A stretch of DNA of 64,000 nucleotides from positions 1 to 64,000 of the forward strand of contig NZ_CALPCP010000016.1 of the NCBI RefSeq assembly GCF_943192995.1, read 5' to 3'. A program made the translations under genes and the position numbers. The DNA is from Flintibacter muris (GTDB lineage: Bacteria > Bacillota > Clostridia > Oscillospirales > Oscillospiraceae). The notes under the pieces were generated by a model that worked only from the letters and a program-made list of their open reading frames with translations, did no database searches and was not told where the DNA came from. This document shows positions 52,534 through 61,883 of the stretch, one piece after another (the first letter of the stretch is position 1; every line of letters begins with the position of its first letter).

Positions 52534-54807
52534 TTGGCAAGAGTGAACCATAAAAAAATCAAGCAGCTTATCGCGCAAAAGCAGAAGACCATCACTGACC
52601 GGCAGTTTTTTGCGTCTCGGGCCCTGGCCGCCTACTTTGAGGATATTGCCGCCGCCCAGACCAGGCGTTACGGCTACCGGCGGCGGGTCAAGGTCAGTAT
52701 TGTCTGGAAGCCGAAGGAATCGGGCAGTGCCCGCACGGACAACGGCCTGATCTGGATCAACGCCGGCCATCCCAGTGTGACCATGCACAAGACCCGGCAG
52801 GCCCGGTATGAGCAGGTCTGCGGGCTGTTCGGCCATGAGCTGGGGCATGTACTCTATACTGACTTTCTCACCTCTCAGACCTATCACAGGTTTCAAGAGA
52901 GCGGGAAGTGGTACCCGGAGCCGCCGCTGCGCAGCAGCAGGGATCGGAATGCGGAAACGGAATATTTTGAGCTGCTTCAGTCTGACCCCAAATGCCGGAA
53001 AGTGCTGGGCCTTATCAGTCATGACATCCTGAATGTCCTGGAGGATGGCTACATTGAGCAGCGGATGATTACGGACTACCCCGGTATCTTGGGTGCAAAC
53101 CTGGAAATCAGGCGTGAAAGCACATTTGAGGTACTGCCCACCGTGACCCAAATGACGGAGCAAGAGGAGGATGGCGGCCATATCTGGCTGACAGTGCTCC
53201 AGTGTATCCTCGCCTACATGAAGTGGGGCCGGATCAAGTATGGGGAGACTCCGCTTACAGATGAACGAATCCAGTCAGTGTTCTCCCTGCTGGGGGACCT
53301 GGATACAGCCTTGACCAGTCAGGATTTCCGGGACAGGTGTCGTACCGCCAACATTGTACTGATCCGCTGCTGGCCTTACATCAAGAACTTTGTGGATTAC
53401 TGCAAGGACATAGCCGATCAGGCGGCAGAAGGCGGCGGTGAGGGCGATGCCGATAACGTGCTCCAGCAGCTACTTTCGACTTTGGCTGGCAACAGCGCTG
53501 AGGGAACTGGTGAAACGGAGCCGGTCTCCGGCGGCACGCCTTCCGGCACCGACGGGGGTTCCCCGACTGCAGGTGTCCGTGCCGCTACCGCACAGCTGGC
53601 CGCCGATACAGCCAAGGAGGAGGAAGAATCTGAATCTGACGCTGCGACCGATGGCGGCGAGGAGAAAGAATATCCCGTGGAGGAAACTGCGGCCGCTGCG
53701 TCTGCTGCCCCGGAAGAAGAAGGGTTGCCGATGGAAGGGCAGTCCCCGCCGGGGGCCTGCCAATCCGTAGCTGAGCAGGAGAATGGACGTATCCCCCTGA
53801 CCGACACCTCTACGCTCTCCGCACCGGAGGGTGGCACAATGGAACGGGATGACGACTACAAAGGGACCGGATACACCGGCGCCGCGTCCGATATCCAGCG
53901 GATCCTGGAAAAAATCGCTGAGGGCAGCGTCTGCCAGGAGCTGGAGCGGCAGCGAACTAAGGAACTGACCGAACTGGCCCAGAGCATTTCTTACGGGAAT
54001 ATCCATGAAGGCGTCAGTATGAAGGTTCATCGGATAGCCCAGGTGGATGACGATTTGAAAGAGCAGTACCAGGAGGTTTCCGGTGACCTGCTCCACATTT
54101 CCAAACAGCTGCAGAAGTCGGTTCTGCAGCAGATGCACGACAGCCGCCGGGGAGGGAAGCAGACTGGCCTTCTGATGGGCCGCCGTCTGGATATCCACGC
54201 ACTGAGCCGCAACGATGGCCGCGTCTTCTACAAAAACTCGCTTCCAAACGAGATCCCGGCCCTCTCTGTAGGGTTACTGCTGGATGAATCAGGCAGTATG
54301 TGCAGCTGTGACCGGGCTACATACGCCCGCGCTACCGCTATCATCCTCTACGACTTTTGTCAGGCCTTGGGTATTCCCATTATGGTCTATGGCCACTCCA
54401 CTGGAAGCGGCGTCGATCTATACTCCTACGCGGAGTTTGACGCCATCGACCGGGATGACCGTTACCGCATGATGGATTTATCCGCCCGAGGCAGCAACCG
54501 CGACGGGGCCGCTCTGCGCTATGTGGCGGAGCAGCTGTCCCGGCGTAGCGAGGATGTAAAGCTGCTAATGCTGGTGTCCGACGGCCAGCCGGCGGATACC
54601 GACTACTATGGGACGGCTGCCGAGGAGGACTTGCGCGGTGTCAAACAGGAATATCAGCGCAAGGGCATCCTTTTCGTGGCTGCCGCCATTGGGAGCGACA
54701 AGGAGAACATTGGGCGGATCTATGGTGACAGTTTCCTGGACATCAGCGATCTGACCAAACTGCCGGTCAAGCTGGCCGGCATCATCAAGCGGTTTATCCG
54801 CGTATAA
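52534..54807 (+). CDS. VWA-domain (CobT-like) protein with HELGH motif
   Basis: A 757-residue protein. Near residue 101 it has FGHELGHVLYTDF, a zinc-metallopeptidase-like HExxH; about 310-440 is an acidic low-complexity linker; the C-terminal VWA domain (about 575-757) has the MIDAS signature LLLDESGSM and TSRD-type residues (RGSNRDGAALR, VSDGQPADT). TTG start with AAGGGAGG upstream. Works presumably with the MoxR ATPase 40 bases upstream to remodel a target; the target is unknown. Confidence 0.85.
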   Translation: MARVNHKKIKQLIAQKQKTITDRQFFASRALAAYFEDIAAAQTRRYGYRRRVKVSIVWKPKESGSARTDNGLIWINAGHPSVTMHKTRQARYEQVCGLFGHELGHVLYTDFLTSQTYHRFQESGKWYPEPPLRSSRDRNAETEYFELLQSDPKCRKVLGLISHDILNVLEDGYIEQRMITDYPGILGANLEIRRESTFEVLPTVTQMTEQEEDGGHIWLTVLQCILAYMKWGRIKYGETPLTDERIQSVFSLLGDLDTALTSQDFRDRCRTANIVLIRCWPYIKNFVDYCKDIADQAAEGGGEGDADNVLQQLLSTLAGNSAEGTGETEPVSGGTPSGTDGGSPTAGVRAATAQLAADTAKEEEESESDAATDGGEEKEYPVEETAAAASAAPEEEGLPMEGQSPPGACQSVAEQENGRIPLTDTSTLSAPEGGTMERDDDYKGTGYTGAASDIQRILEKIAEGSVCQELERQRTKELTELAQSISYGNIHEGVSMKVHRIAQVDDDLKEQYQEVSGDLLHISKQLQKSVLQQMHDSRRGGKQTGLLMGRRLDIHALSRNDGRVFYKNSLPNEIPALSVGLLLDESGSMCSCDRATYARATAIILYDFCQALGIPIMVYGHSTGSGVDLYSYAEFDAIDRDDRYRMMDLSARGSNRDGAALRYVAEQLSRRSEDVKLLMLVSDGQPADTDYYGTAAEEDLRGVKQEYQRKGILFVAAAIGSDKENIGRIYGDSFLDISDLTKLPVKLAGIIKRFIRV

Positions 54808-54875
54808 GCAGACCAGGGCAAGGCCGGTATTCGGCCTTGCCCTGCCATTCTCTAACAACGACGAGGAGGTACAAC

Positions 54876-55409
54876 ATGGATTTCATTGAGAGAAACGAGA
54901 TTTTTATGGATAACGAGGGCATGATCCGCAGGGTAATGCGGCGCAACTGGGCACTGATCTGTGCTATGCGCCTGGATTGGGACGACGTATATCAGGAACT
55001 GGCCATGGCCGCCCTGAGCGCCATCGAGACCTTCGACCCCACCAGGTCTGAGTGCATCCAGGCCCATATCTGGATGAAGCTGCAGTATGCCATATTGGAC
55101 ATCAAGCGTCAGTACCGGCCCTGCGGACTCACTTGCTTTAGCAAGCAGCAGCGGCCCGTTGTGGTGTCCCTGGACCAGAACGAAGGACTGGAGCGGTTCC
55201 TGGCCGTTGAGCCTCAGAAGGAGGAGCTTTCCCCGCAGATGCAGCAGGCCCTGTCCCGTTTGAACGCGGAGGAGCGTAAGGCTGTCATCCGCTATCTGGA
55301 CGACCAGGGGACAAAGCGGGATTCTGCGGTTAGATCCGCCCTGAACAAAATCAGGTATTACTATCTGGCTGCCGTTTCAGAGCCGCGATACACTGTGAGC
55401 GTCTGGTAA
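54876..55409 (+). CDS. Sigma-70-like factor of the element
   Basis: A 177-residue protein with a sigma region 2-like segment (LDWDDVYQELAMAALSAIETF and IQAHIWMKLQYAILDIKR) and an HTH-like C-terminus. GAGGAGG upstream. Could direct transcription of element genes. Similar in size to the factor at 32703 but not obviously the same family. Confidence 0.7.
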   Translation: MDFIERNEIFMDNEGMIRRVMRRNWALICAMRLDWDDVYQELAMAALSAIETFDPTRSECIQAHIWMKLQYAILDIKRQYRPCGLTCFSKQQRPVVVSLDQNEGLERFLAVEPQKEELSPQMQQALSRLNAEERKAVIRYLDDQGTKRDSAVRSALNKIRYYYLAAVSEPRYTVSVW

Positions 55410-55446
55410 GAAAACATAAATATCACAAAACTGGAGGTTTCATGTC

Positions 55447-56679
55447 ATGCCAGAAACGAACACCAGCCCCGCTGCTGTTTCCTTGAAGGACTATATCATT
55501 GATCTGGACGGCGCCAAGCAGAAACCGTCCGTGGCCTATGAAGTTGTTCTGGAGAACAATACGGACTTCATCCTGCGGCGTCAGACCCAGAAAGTGCAAA
55601 AGGAACTGGTGATTTTGGTCAGCCAGGGCCTCTACTACATCCGCGACTGCAAGAGCGGCGCCATCGACCCTGTGACTATTGGAAATCTGCGCTCGTTCCT
55701 GCGGGATTTGAAAGATAGTTATATTGATCTTCAGCAGGTGAACTGGCTTGGCACGCTCTTCAAAGAGTCTGCCGAATTCATTATCACCGTGACAGGAGAC
55801 GCAGTCCTCACGGATATGTGCCGGCATAATGTGCCCATCAGCCATGATAAGCCGCGGAAACATGTGCAGTATTGGGAGCAAAACAAGCGGCTTTTCACAC
55901 GGGTGGCACAGTTGTTCCCCGCAAATGCCACCGCCAGCGGGAAGTATCAGAACTGTATCCCGGTCATTTTTTGGATTGAAGCGCGTTACGGCGCCAACGA
56001 GGCGATGTATTTTGCCGAGCAGTTGGTTCGTTCTGGGGTGCGGAATATGAGATTTGATTCGACATACCGATATAATCCGAACTGCGAACCTGATTCTTTT
56101 GTCAAGATTATGGAATCAGAGTACAGCATCAATCTAAGGCGCTTCATCGACTATATCTGTTTTGACCTCTACCGGCAGGGCTATGGCGAGGTAACTGAGA
56201 ACTTCTTTCGGGAGTACATGGACTATCTCTCCATGCAGAAAAATTTCTACGGAAAGGTCAAGGAGAAATATCCGGAGCATTTCAAAACCGCTCACGATGT
56301 TATATCTTTGAAGATCAACTTGGCCAGGGCCGCTGAACAGTGCCAAAACTTCGCTGAGCAGGCGGAACTGGTTAAGGAGCTGGAATACAGCGCCCAGGGC
56401 TACTGCATCGTGGTGCCGACTGAGCCCAAGGAGTTGGCAGACGAGGGAATCAACCTCAGCCACTGTGTGGGCGACTACATCGACCGTGTCGCGTCCGGTG
56501 AATGCCACATCCTGTTCCTGCGGCGCAGAAACGCGCCGGAACAGTCCCTGGTGACCCTGCAGCTGAGCGGCAGAAGGATCTGCCAGGCGCAGGGCATGAA
56601 CCGGCGTGGCCTCACTCAGGCGGAGCGGAAGTTCCTGCTCCGCTGGGGACACGAGCAGCAAATTGAAATTGCCGTTTGA
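55447..56679 (+). CDS. PcfJ-like protein
   Basis: A 410-residue protein with the PcfJ domain at the C-terminus: CIVVPTEPKELADEGINLSH, HCVGDYIDRVASGECHILF, LRRRNAPEQSLVTLQLSG and CQAQGMNRRG. PcfJ proteins belong to conjugative plasmids and ICEs; the biochemical role is unknown. GGAGG upstream. Confidence 0.85.
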   Translation: MPETNTSPAAVSLKDYIIDLDGAKQKPSVAYEVVLENNTDFILRRQTQKVQKELVILVSQGLYYIRDCKSGAIDPVTIGNLRSFLRDLKDSYIDLQQVNWLGTLFKESAEFIITVTGDAVLTDMCRHNVPISHDKPRKHVQYWEQNKRLFTRVAQLFPANATASGKYQNCIPVIFWIEARYGANEAMYFAEQLVRSGVRNMRFDSTYRYNPNCEPDSFVKIMESEYSINLRRFIDYICFDLYRQGYGEVTENFFREYMDYLSMQKNFYGKVKEKYPEHFKTAHDVISLKINLARAAEQCQNFAEQAELVKELEYSAQGYCIVVPTEPKELADEGINLSHCVGDYIDRVASGECHILFLRRRNAPEQSLVTLQLSGRRICQAQGMNRRGLTQAERKFLLRWGHEQQIEIAV

Positions 56680-56764
56680 CGGCGCGAGGAGGTTATTGCT
56701 GCGGAGTGGGTTTCAGTATATTTGACTGCAGCATTTACTATCTGACGGTCTAAATGCCGGTGTT

Positions 56765-56797
56765 TGAGGGGAGGAGGCCAGATGTCTTCTCCCCTCA
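56765..56797 (+). terminator. Hairpin between pcfJ-like gene and next operon
   Basis: TGAGGGGAG / CTTCTCCCCTCA pairing; T tract modest (ATATTTC). Confidence 0.5.
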
Positions 56798-56830
56798 TAT
56801 TTCAAGCAATCCAAAAAATCGGAGGTTTTT

Positions 56831-57607
56831 ATGACGTTCAAAGAATTGATTCAAACTGGACAGTGTTCCATCAGCACCATTGACGCATGGGTCGAGATAT
56901 GGCGCAAAGAAAAGGGTGTGGGACAGTCCCTTCAAGCATTCCTGGGGCTAAATGACATAGAATATCAGATTTGGCTGATGCGGGGGAACGCTGGTTTGGC
57001 GCGGCAGCTCAGCAATGGGCGTTCGCCGGAGTATGAGACGGTCTACTTGGGCTGGGATGAATTGACGGCTCAGCTTCAGGAGATCGTGGATGCGGAACTA
57101 GGAGTTGGCTGCACTGTCACTCTGCGCAGACAGGACTATTACTATTGGGATATGCGGCTTGAAACAGTACAGGAAATAAACGAGGCGCTTAGCGAGAAGA
57201 TTTGTGAGCGTCTTGAACTGCGAGATGTTGATGTGCTGATGTTCCTTGAGGAGGACTGGGTGGACAGCGGTTATCTTTGTGGGCTGCTCTCCAAACTGAC
57301 CCATCGGGAGGTTACCTCCAGCCATGCTGATGACCATGGTGTTTGGATCATCTGTAAGAGCCTGATCTGGAGCAGCCCGGAGTTCACCACCCATCTTCTT
57401 GCGAAATGTGAGAAACGGCTTCGCCGTGAAATCGGGGATCAGCGTTACTCTTGGGTTAACCCAGACACGGCCTGCCATCAGCTGTTTGGATTTATGGAGG
57501 CACTGACACTGCTTGGCCTCTTGGACCGGGATAAGTGGATTGTGATGCCCGACCATTTTGCGAATGCAGCTTCTGCCTCAAAGGAGGTGCGCCGGGATGA
57601 AATGTGA
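56831..57607 (+). CDS. Uncharacterised element protein
   Basis: A 258-residue protein beginning FKELIQTGQCSISTIDAWVEIW; a helix-rich N-terminal domain resembling those seen in phage/ICE proteins, and a C-terminal part with no motif. GGAGG precedes the ATG; the end overlaps the next gene. Confidence 0.55.
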   Translation: MTFKELIQTGQCSISTIDAWVEIWRKEKGVGQSLQAFLGLNDIEYQIWLMRGNAGLARQLSNGRSPEYETVYLGWDELTAQLQEIVDAELGVGCTVTLRRQDYYYWDMRLETVQEINEALSEKICERLELRDVDVLMFLEEDWVDSGYLCGLLSKLTHREVTSSHADDHGVWIICKSLIWSSPEFTTHLLAKCEKRLRREIGDQRYSWVNPDTACHQLFGFMEALTLLGLLDRDKWIVMPDHFANAASASKEVRRDEM

Positions 57608-58204
57608 GCAGCCAATGTGCTGGTGCTGTGCCTGGCGGCACATTGTTGGCCCTGGAAAGGATCCGACACTCGATTGCGGACATCCTTCCGACCATATAAG
57701 AAAACAGTTTCACGGCAGCGCTACCGCAGAGATGTGCAAGGAATATATTGAAGATGACCCGAAAATTAAGGTGAAAGTTACCCGGGATACAAGAGAAACT
57801 TTTATGAGGGCTGTTCATCAAATGGCGGTAGATGGCGGGCACTTTGCCGAAGCTGAAGCAATCCTGGACTATTTCCTGCCGGATACACGACATCTCCCCG
57901 CAGAGATCACATGCGATGAATTTGACTTCATAACCAAAGTCAATTTTGGGGGAAATGAAGGCATTTATCTCGACTGCTATGCTGAGGGACGCATTTTGCA
58001 AGATGGGGAAAAAGGCCTGTGGCATCTTGGAACCTATAAAACGCTGGGGACATCCCTGTCCGATATGCAGATTTTCGGAAAGCTGGGCGGGACGCTGACC
58101 TTTTTGCCCGCAAGTACCTCTGGGATAATTCTGAGCGATTCCTTACCGACAGGGAGCTGAGGATACATGCTATCGAAAAGAAACATAAGGAGGGCAAGAT
58201 ATGA
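57597..58204 (+). pseudogene. Cys-rich element protein with a frameshift in a T run
   Basis: ATG 57597 (AAGGAGG nine bases before) opens CEQPMCWCCAWRH, a zinc-binding-like start, and continues to TLTFLP. Just after the five-T run at 58101-58105 the frame ends in GIILSDSLPTGS, while the +1 frame reads FARKYLWDNSERFLTDRELR and stops at TGA 58202-58204, overlapping the next gene as ATGA. One missing T explains this. The product is either truncated by 20 or so residues of good sequence or phase-variable. Confidence 0.75.
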
Positions 58205-58638
58205 GTTACAGTACATGGCACAATTATGGCTACGGGATATGCGTTGATGATATTAGAGAACGGGATGTGGGAAAACTGAAGGAATTGCTGAACCATGCCC
58301 CTAAATTCCATGCCACAGTACAGGGATGGCTTACTGAAGTGGGCATAACCGAACCAACCTGGGATGACTATATGGAGTTTGACCAAGATTACCTTTTGGG
58401 GCTGGCTACGCTGCTCCAGAAAGTGATTGAGGAGGCTGAGGGGATCCAAATGATTGCCTGCGATGATTTTAATAGCGTTACCTACCTGCTGTACTCTCCA
58501 AGCTATCCCTGGCAGTTAAAGAATAGCGAGCGTGATTTGACCGAAGAACAGCTAGTACAGCTATTCGGCCGTTATGTTCGGATCCTGACCGATGTTCCGA
58601 TTGATGTTGACTATCAATCAGTGGAAAATGGCGGATGA
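58201..58638 (+). CDS. Uncharacterised element protein
   Basis: A 145-residue protein starting SYSTWHNYGYGICVDDI; acidic, with no known domain. It starts inside the stop of the frame-restored upstream gene (ATGA) and AAGGAGG lies upstream. Confidence 0.6.
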   Translation: MSYSTWHNYGYGICVDDIRERDVGKLKELLNHAPKFHATVQGWLTEVGITEPTWDDYMEFDQDYLLGLATLLQKVIEEAEGIQMIACDDFNSVTYLLYSPSYPWQLKNSERDLTEEQLVQLFGRYVRILTDVPIDVDYQSVENGG

Positions 58639-58651
58639 AGAAATCCTGTCA

Positions 58652-58680
58652 TTGCGAAAAAGGCTGTTCCTGTGTATAAT
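58652..58680 (+). promoter_or_regulatory. Promoter of the HipA-like gene
   Basis: TTGCGA at 58652-58657, 17 bases, TATAAT at 58675-58680 with an extended TGTG element. GAAGGGAGG precedes the next ATG. Confidence 0.75.
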
Positions 58681-58712
58681 GGGACCAGCCAGAAAGAAGG
58701 GAGGATCAGGCA

Positions 58713-59825
58713 ATGGCAACTCATGGTGGAAAAACGGACTACATTTTGCTGAATAAGGATCTCCCTATGCTGGCATTCCACTGCCGGCGCAACGAGTTCG
58801 ACGAGCCGGAGTTTTTTGAAGACCAGTGGCTCACCGCACTCCGGCCGATTGGCTACCGAGGCCTGCCGGCGTTCCTGGACCAGCGGAAAGCCCCCAAGCA
58901 CCGCAAGCATATCCAGCAGCTATTGGAGCAGTATGGATGCGACGACCCAGAGGGGTTCCTGCGTATCACCCACGCGCTGTCACTGAACGATACCTTCTGG
59001 GTGCGGGAAGCGGATTCGCCGCTGACCTGGCAGGAGGTATCCCTCTATACCAATCCGTTCAGCGAGATCATCAGTGAGGCTGCCTTTGACGGTATCATCA
59101 GCGAGACAGACCTGTCCTCCACATCCCCGGAGTTCGGGACAGACGGATACTATGCCAAGTGCTGGAAACGGGAAGAAAGCGGCGTTTATCTCTATAAAAG
59201 CGGCAGCGCACACTATGAGATCGAACCGCTCTCCGAGTACCTGGCTGCGCAGTTATCTGAGCGGCTGTGCCGCGAGGCAGTGCCCTACGACATGGACTTT
59301 TACCGGGAGAAGCTGGTCAGCAAATGTCCGCTCTTTACCAGTGAGGCTGTGGGGCTTGCAAAAGCTGGCGCAGTCTTCTGCGGGGAGGAGCGTACCATAC
59401 CAGAACTGCTGGCCTATTTCGAGAGCATTGGCAGCGGAGACGCTTTCCGGCGGATGTGTGTACTGGACGCCATCATCCTGAATACCGACCGCCATTACGG
59501 CAACTTCGGAGTTCTGTTTGATACAGAGACTCTGGAGGTCCAGGGGATGGCTCCGGTGTTTGACCACAACCGGAGTCTGCTGCCGGAGTTGGACAATGAC
59601 CAACTTGCAGACCCGTCCTGGTATCTGCGGCGATGCAAGCCCAGACTGGGCCAGGACTTCATCCGAAACGCTAAAGGTCTGTTGATGGACGATATTCGCC
59701 GGGACCTGATGGAGCTGAAGGACTTTACGTTTCAGCAGCACCCCCGCATCCATGCGGAGCAAGAAAGATTGGATGCCCTGAGCAGAATTGTTCAAGGGCG
59801 GATACACCTGATTTTATCGGACTGA
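58713..59825 (+). CDS. HipA-like kinase
   Basis: A 370-residue protein with the HipA C-terminal kinase signature: VLDAIILNTDRHYGNFGVL (catalytic Asp and Asn, about 254-272) and MAPVFDHNRSLL (Asp-His-Asn in the activation region). HipA is a serine kinase toxin; here no HipB antitoxin gene is adjacent, so this may be a stand-alone phosphotransferase of the CtkA type. Followed by a strong terminator. Confidence 0.8.
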   Translation: MATHGGKTDYILLNKDLPMLAFHCRRNEFDEPEFFEDQWLTALRPIGYRGLPAFLDQRKAPKHRKHIQQLLEQYGCDDPEGFLRITHALSLNDTFWVREADSPLTWQEVSLYTNPFSEIISEAAFDGIISETDLSSTSPEFGTDGYYAKCWKREESGVYLYKSGSAHYEIEPLSEYLAAQLSERLCREAVPYDMDFYREKLVSKCPLFTSEAVGLAKAGAVFCGEERTIPELLAYFESIGSGDAFRRMCVLDAIILNTDRHYGNFGVLFDTETLEVQGMAPVFDHNRSLLPELDNDQLADPSWYLRRCKPRLGQDFIRNAKGLLMDDIRRDLMELKDFTFQQHPRIHAEQERLDALSRIVQGRIHLILSD

Positions 59826-59836
59826 AATCACAACAC

Positions 59837-59877
59837 GCACAAGGAGACTGTGGACATTCCCCACAGTCTCCTTGTGC
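59837..59877 (+). terminator. Strong intrinsic terminator after HipA-like gene
   Basis: Perfect 17-bp stem GCACAAGGAGACTGTGG with a seven-base loop; the following T tract is short. Confidence 0.7.
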
Positions 59878-59909
59878 TATCTGAAACAGAAGGGAGGCTG
59901 TCATCTGTT

Positions 59910-60839
59910 ATGATGACGAACCAAAGAAGCGCATTGACCACTGTCGTATCCTACCCGGAGCGCGGTGAGGGCGGCAATAACAAATACCGCAGCAACTGTT
60001 CCCCAAAACTGATTGAGGATCTGATCGCCCACTTCGGTGTTCAAGAGATCTGCGACTATATGTGTGGCAGCAACACCACCGGCGATGCCGCCCGCACCAT
60101 GGGCATCTACAGTCACACCTACGATCTGCACAGCGGGTTTGATCTGCTCCACAGCGACATCCCCGAGCGGCCTCAGTTTATCTTCTGGCATCCGCCATAC
60201 TGGGATATTATCAAGTATTCGGATGTCATGTACCGAGCTTTCGACGTACAACAGCGGTACGGCTATGATCCCCGCCGCTTTGACCTCTCCCGGATCCCAA
60301 CTTGGGAGGGCTTTGTCCAGGCCATGAATTACTGCATGATGAAGCAGTTCTGTGCGTTGGAGAAAGGCGGCCGCATGGCGGTGCTGGTTGGCGACATCAA
60401 GAAGAAGGGCCGCCTTTTGAGTATGCTCTTTGAACTGACCAAACCCGGCACACTGGAGAATGTCGTTATCAAGACCCAGCATAACTGCGTCTCCGACCGC
60501 CGCAGCTACAGCGGCAAGTTCATCCCCATTGTCCATGAGTATGTACTGCTTTTGCGGAAGGATATGCCACTCACCTACCCGTTGCTGATGACCTACCGGC
60601 TGCAGGGCGATATCCGGGATATGCCCGGCGCCACATGGCGGGACATCCTGGCAGATGCAATGGAGTCGTTTCGCACTCCGGTTTCTCTGGAGCAAATCTA
60701 TACTGTGGTGGGGAGCTACAAACGCGCCCAGCAACAGCAATACTGGAAAGACAAGGTGCGCCAGACGTTGCAGTACCACCCCAACACGTTTTATAGCCCC
60801 AGCAGAGGCATCTGGACTCTGAAAAGGCAGGCCGGTTAG
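59910..60839 (+). CDS. Adenine-type DNA methyltransferase
   Basis: A 309-residue SAM enzyme: motif I as DYMCGSNTTGDAA (about 49-61) and motif IV as FWHPPYW (about 92-98; DPPY variant), in the order motif I before motif IV. A C-terminal basic helix-rich part follows. Starts at the ATGATG at 59910 with GGGAGG upstream; an upstream in-frame ATG lies inside the terminator. Possibly an orphan methylase that protects the element. Confidence 0.75.
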   Translation: MMTNQRSALTTVVSYPERGEGGNNKYRSNCSPKLIEDLIAHFGVQEICDYMCGSNTTGDAARTMGIYSHTYDLHSGFDLLHSDIPERPQFIFWHPPYWDIIKYSDVMYRAFDVQQRYGYDPRRFDLSRIPTWEGFVQAMNYCMMKQFCALEKGGRMAVLVGDIKKKGRLLSMLFELTKPGTLENVVIKTQHNCVSDRRSYSGKFIPIVHEYVLLLRKDMPLTYPLLMTYRLQGDIRDMPGATWRDILADAMESFRTPVSLEQIYTVVGSYKRAQQQQYWKDKVRQTLQYHPNTFYSPSRGIWTLKRQAG

Positions 60840-60879
60840 CATGGGCTCGCAAGAATCTTAGGAGTAACCGCATGACAGA

Positions 60880-60913
60880 CCGGGACAAAATCCAGCAGCG
60901 GTTTTTGTCCCGG
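60880..60913 (+). terminator. Terminator after methylase
   Basis: Stem CCGGGACAAAA/TTTTGTCCCGG with a T5 arm. Confidence 0.65.
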
Positions 60914-60991
60914 GTTTGGCGCAGTTCTCTATGCAGGTTTGAAAAGCAGAGAGATTTGTGGTAGTATAAACGCAGATAGATTTCTGCTTGA

Positions 60992-61606
60992 TCAAACGGG
61001 ACGGATTCTACCGGGAAAAAGTATGCCTTGGAAATCCAGCGGGAGGACAAGGGGGCAGACCCACACAGGGCAAGGTTCCATTCCAGCGTGATGGATATTG
61101 AAAATCTTGATGCTGGGCAGGAGTTTGACCAACTGCCGGATACCTACACCATCTTTATCATTGAAAAGGATTTTTATGGTAAAGGCGAACCCATCTATCC
61201 GATTGAGCGAATGAATCTTGCAACGGGTAAACCTTTTGAAGATGGGGAACATATCCTTTATGTAAATGGTGCGTATCAGGGTGATTCCGACATTGGGAAA
61301 CTGATGCACGACTTTCGTTGCACCGATGCAGCAGACATGAATTTTGAAATTCTGGCAGACCGCACCAGATATTTGAAGGAAAATCCGAAGGGGGTAAGCG
61401 AAATGTGCAAAGTGATTGAGGAGATGCGGAAGGAAGAACGCGAGGAGGGTATGAAAGAGGGTATTAAAAAGGGCATGAAAGAAGGCATGATAGCAGTGGC
61501 GCTCCGAATGCTGGAGACTGGGAAGTATGCTCTTGAGGAAATTGTCACTATTTCGGGTCTGCCTCTTGATGAAGTGAAAAATTTGCAGACAGGGCAAGGC
61601 GCATAA
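60992..61606 (+). pseudogene. Rpn-family nuclease, N-terminally truncated
   Basis: The frame is open from 60992 and reads GTDSTGKKYALEIQREDKG, with the E-x-Q half of the active site, then YIFIIEKDFYG and a tail with EREEGMKEGIKKGMKEGM repeats. The N-terminal part with the catalytic Asp is missing; a stop at 60989 precedes it. It is probably the 3' end of a deleted rpn gene. An internal ATG near 61402, with GGGGG eight bases upstream, could still make the small C-terminal protein. Confidence 0.75.
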
Positions 61607-61652
61607 GTATTGATCCATTTTTTAGATTCAGCTATAAACTGCTGTTTCAGCA

Positions 61653-61831
61653 TTGACGGAACGCTTCGAGGATGGTATAATTCAAACATACAGTATCAGT
61701 GCCGCAGGAAAAGTGCGCATAGTATTCCGTGTACCAAAGTGCCATTTGCATGTTTGCAGATGGCACTTTTTTTGTTTTCCGGGCCAATTTTATACTGGCA
61801 AATGCAGCGTTCCGAAAAGGACGCTGCTTTT
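61653..61831 (+). promoter_or_regulatory. Attenuator leader D
   Basis: TTGACG (61653-61658), 17 bases, TATAAT (61676-61681); CATACAGTATCAG (61687-61699); CCGTGT (61727-61732); terminator stem 61736-61749/61756-61769 with T run; second hairpin GCAGCGTTCC/GGACGCTGC (61804-61827) with TTTT. Shares the promoter, box and hairpin order with A, B and C. Confidence 0.8.
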
Positions 61832-61883
61832 GTATATTCAGGGCATTCCGCCACAACAAAAATGAGAAAAGGAGCGATCAAAA

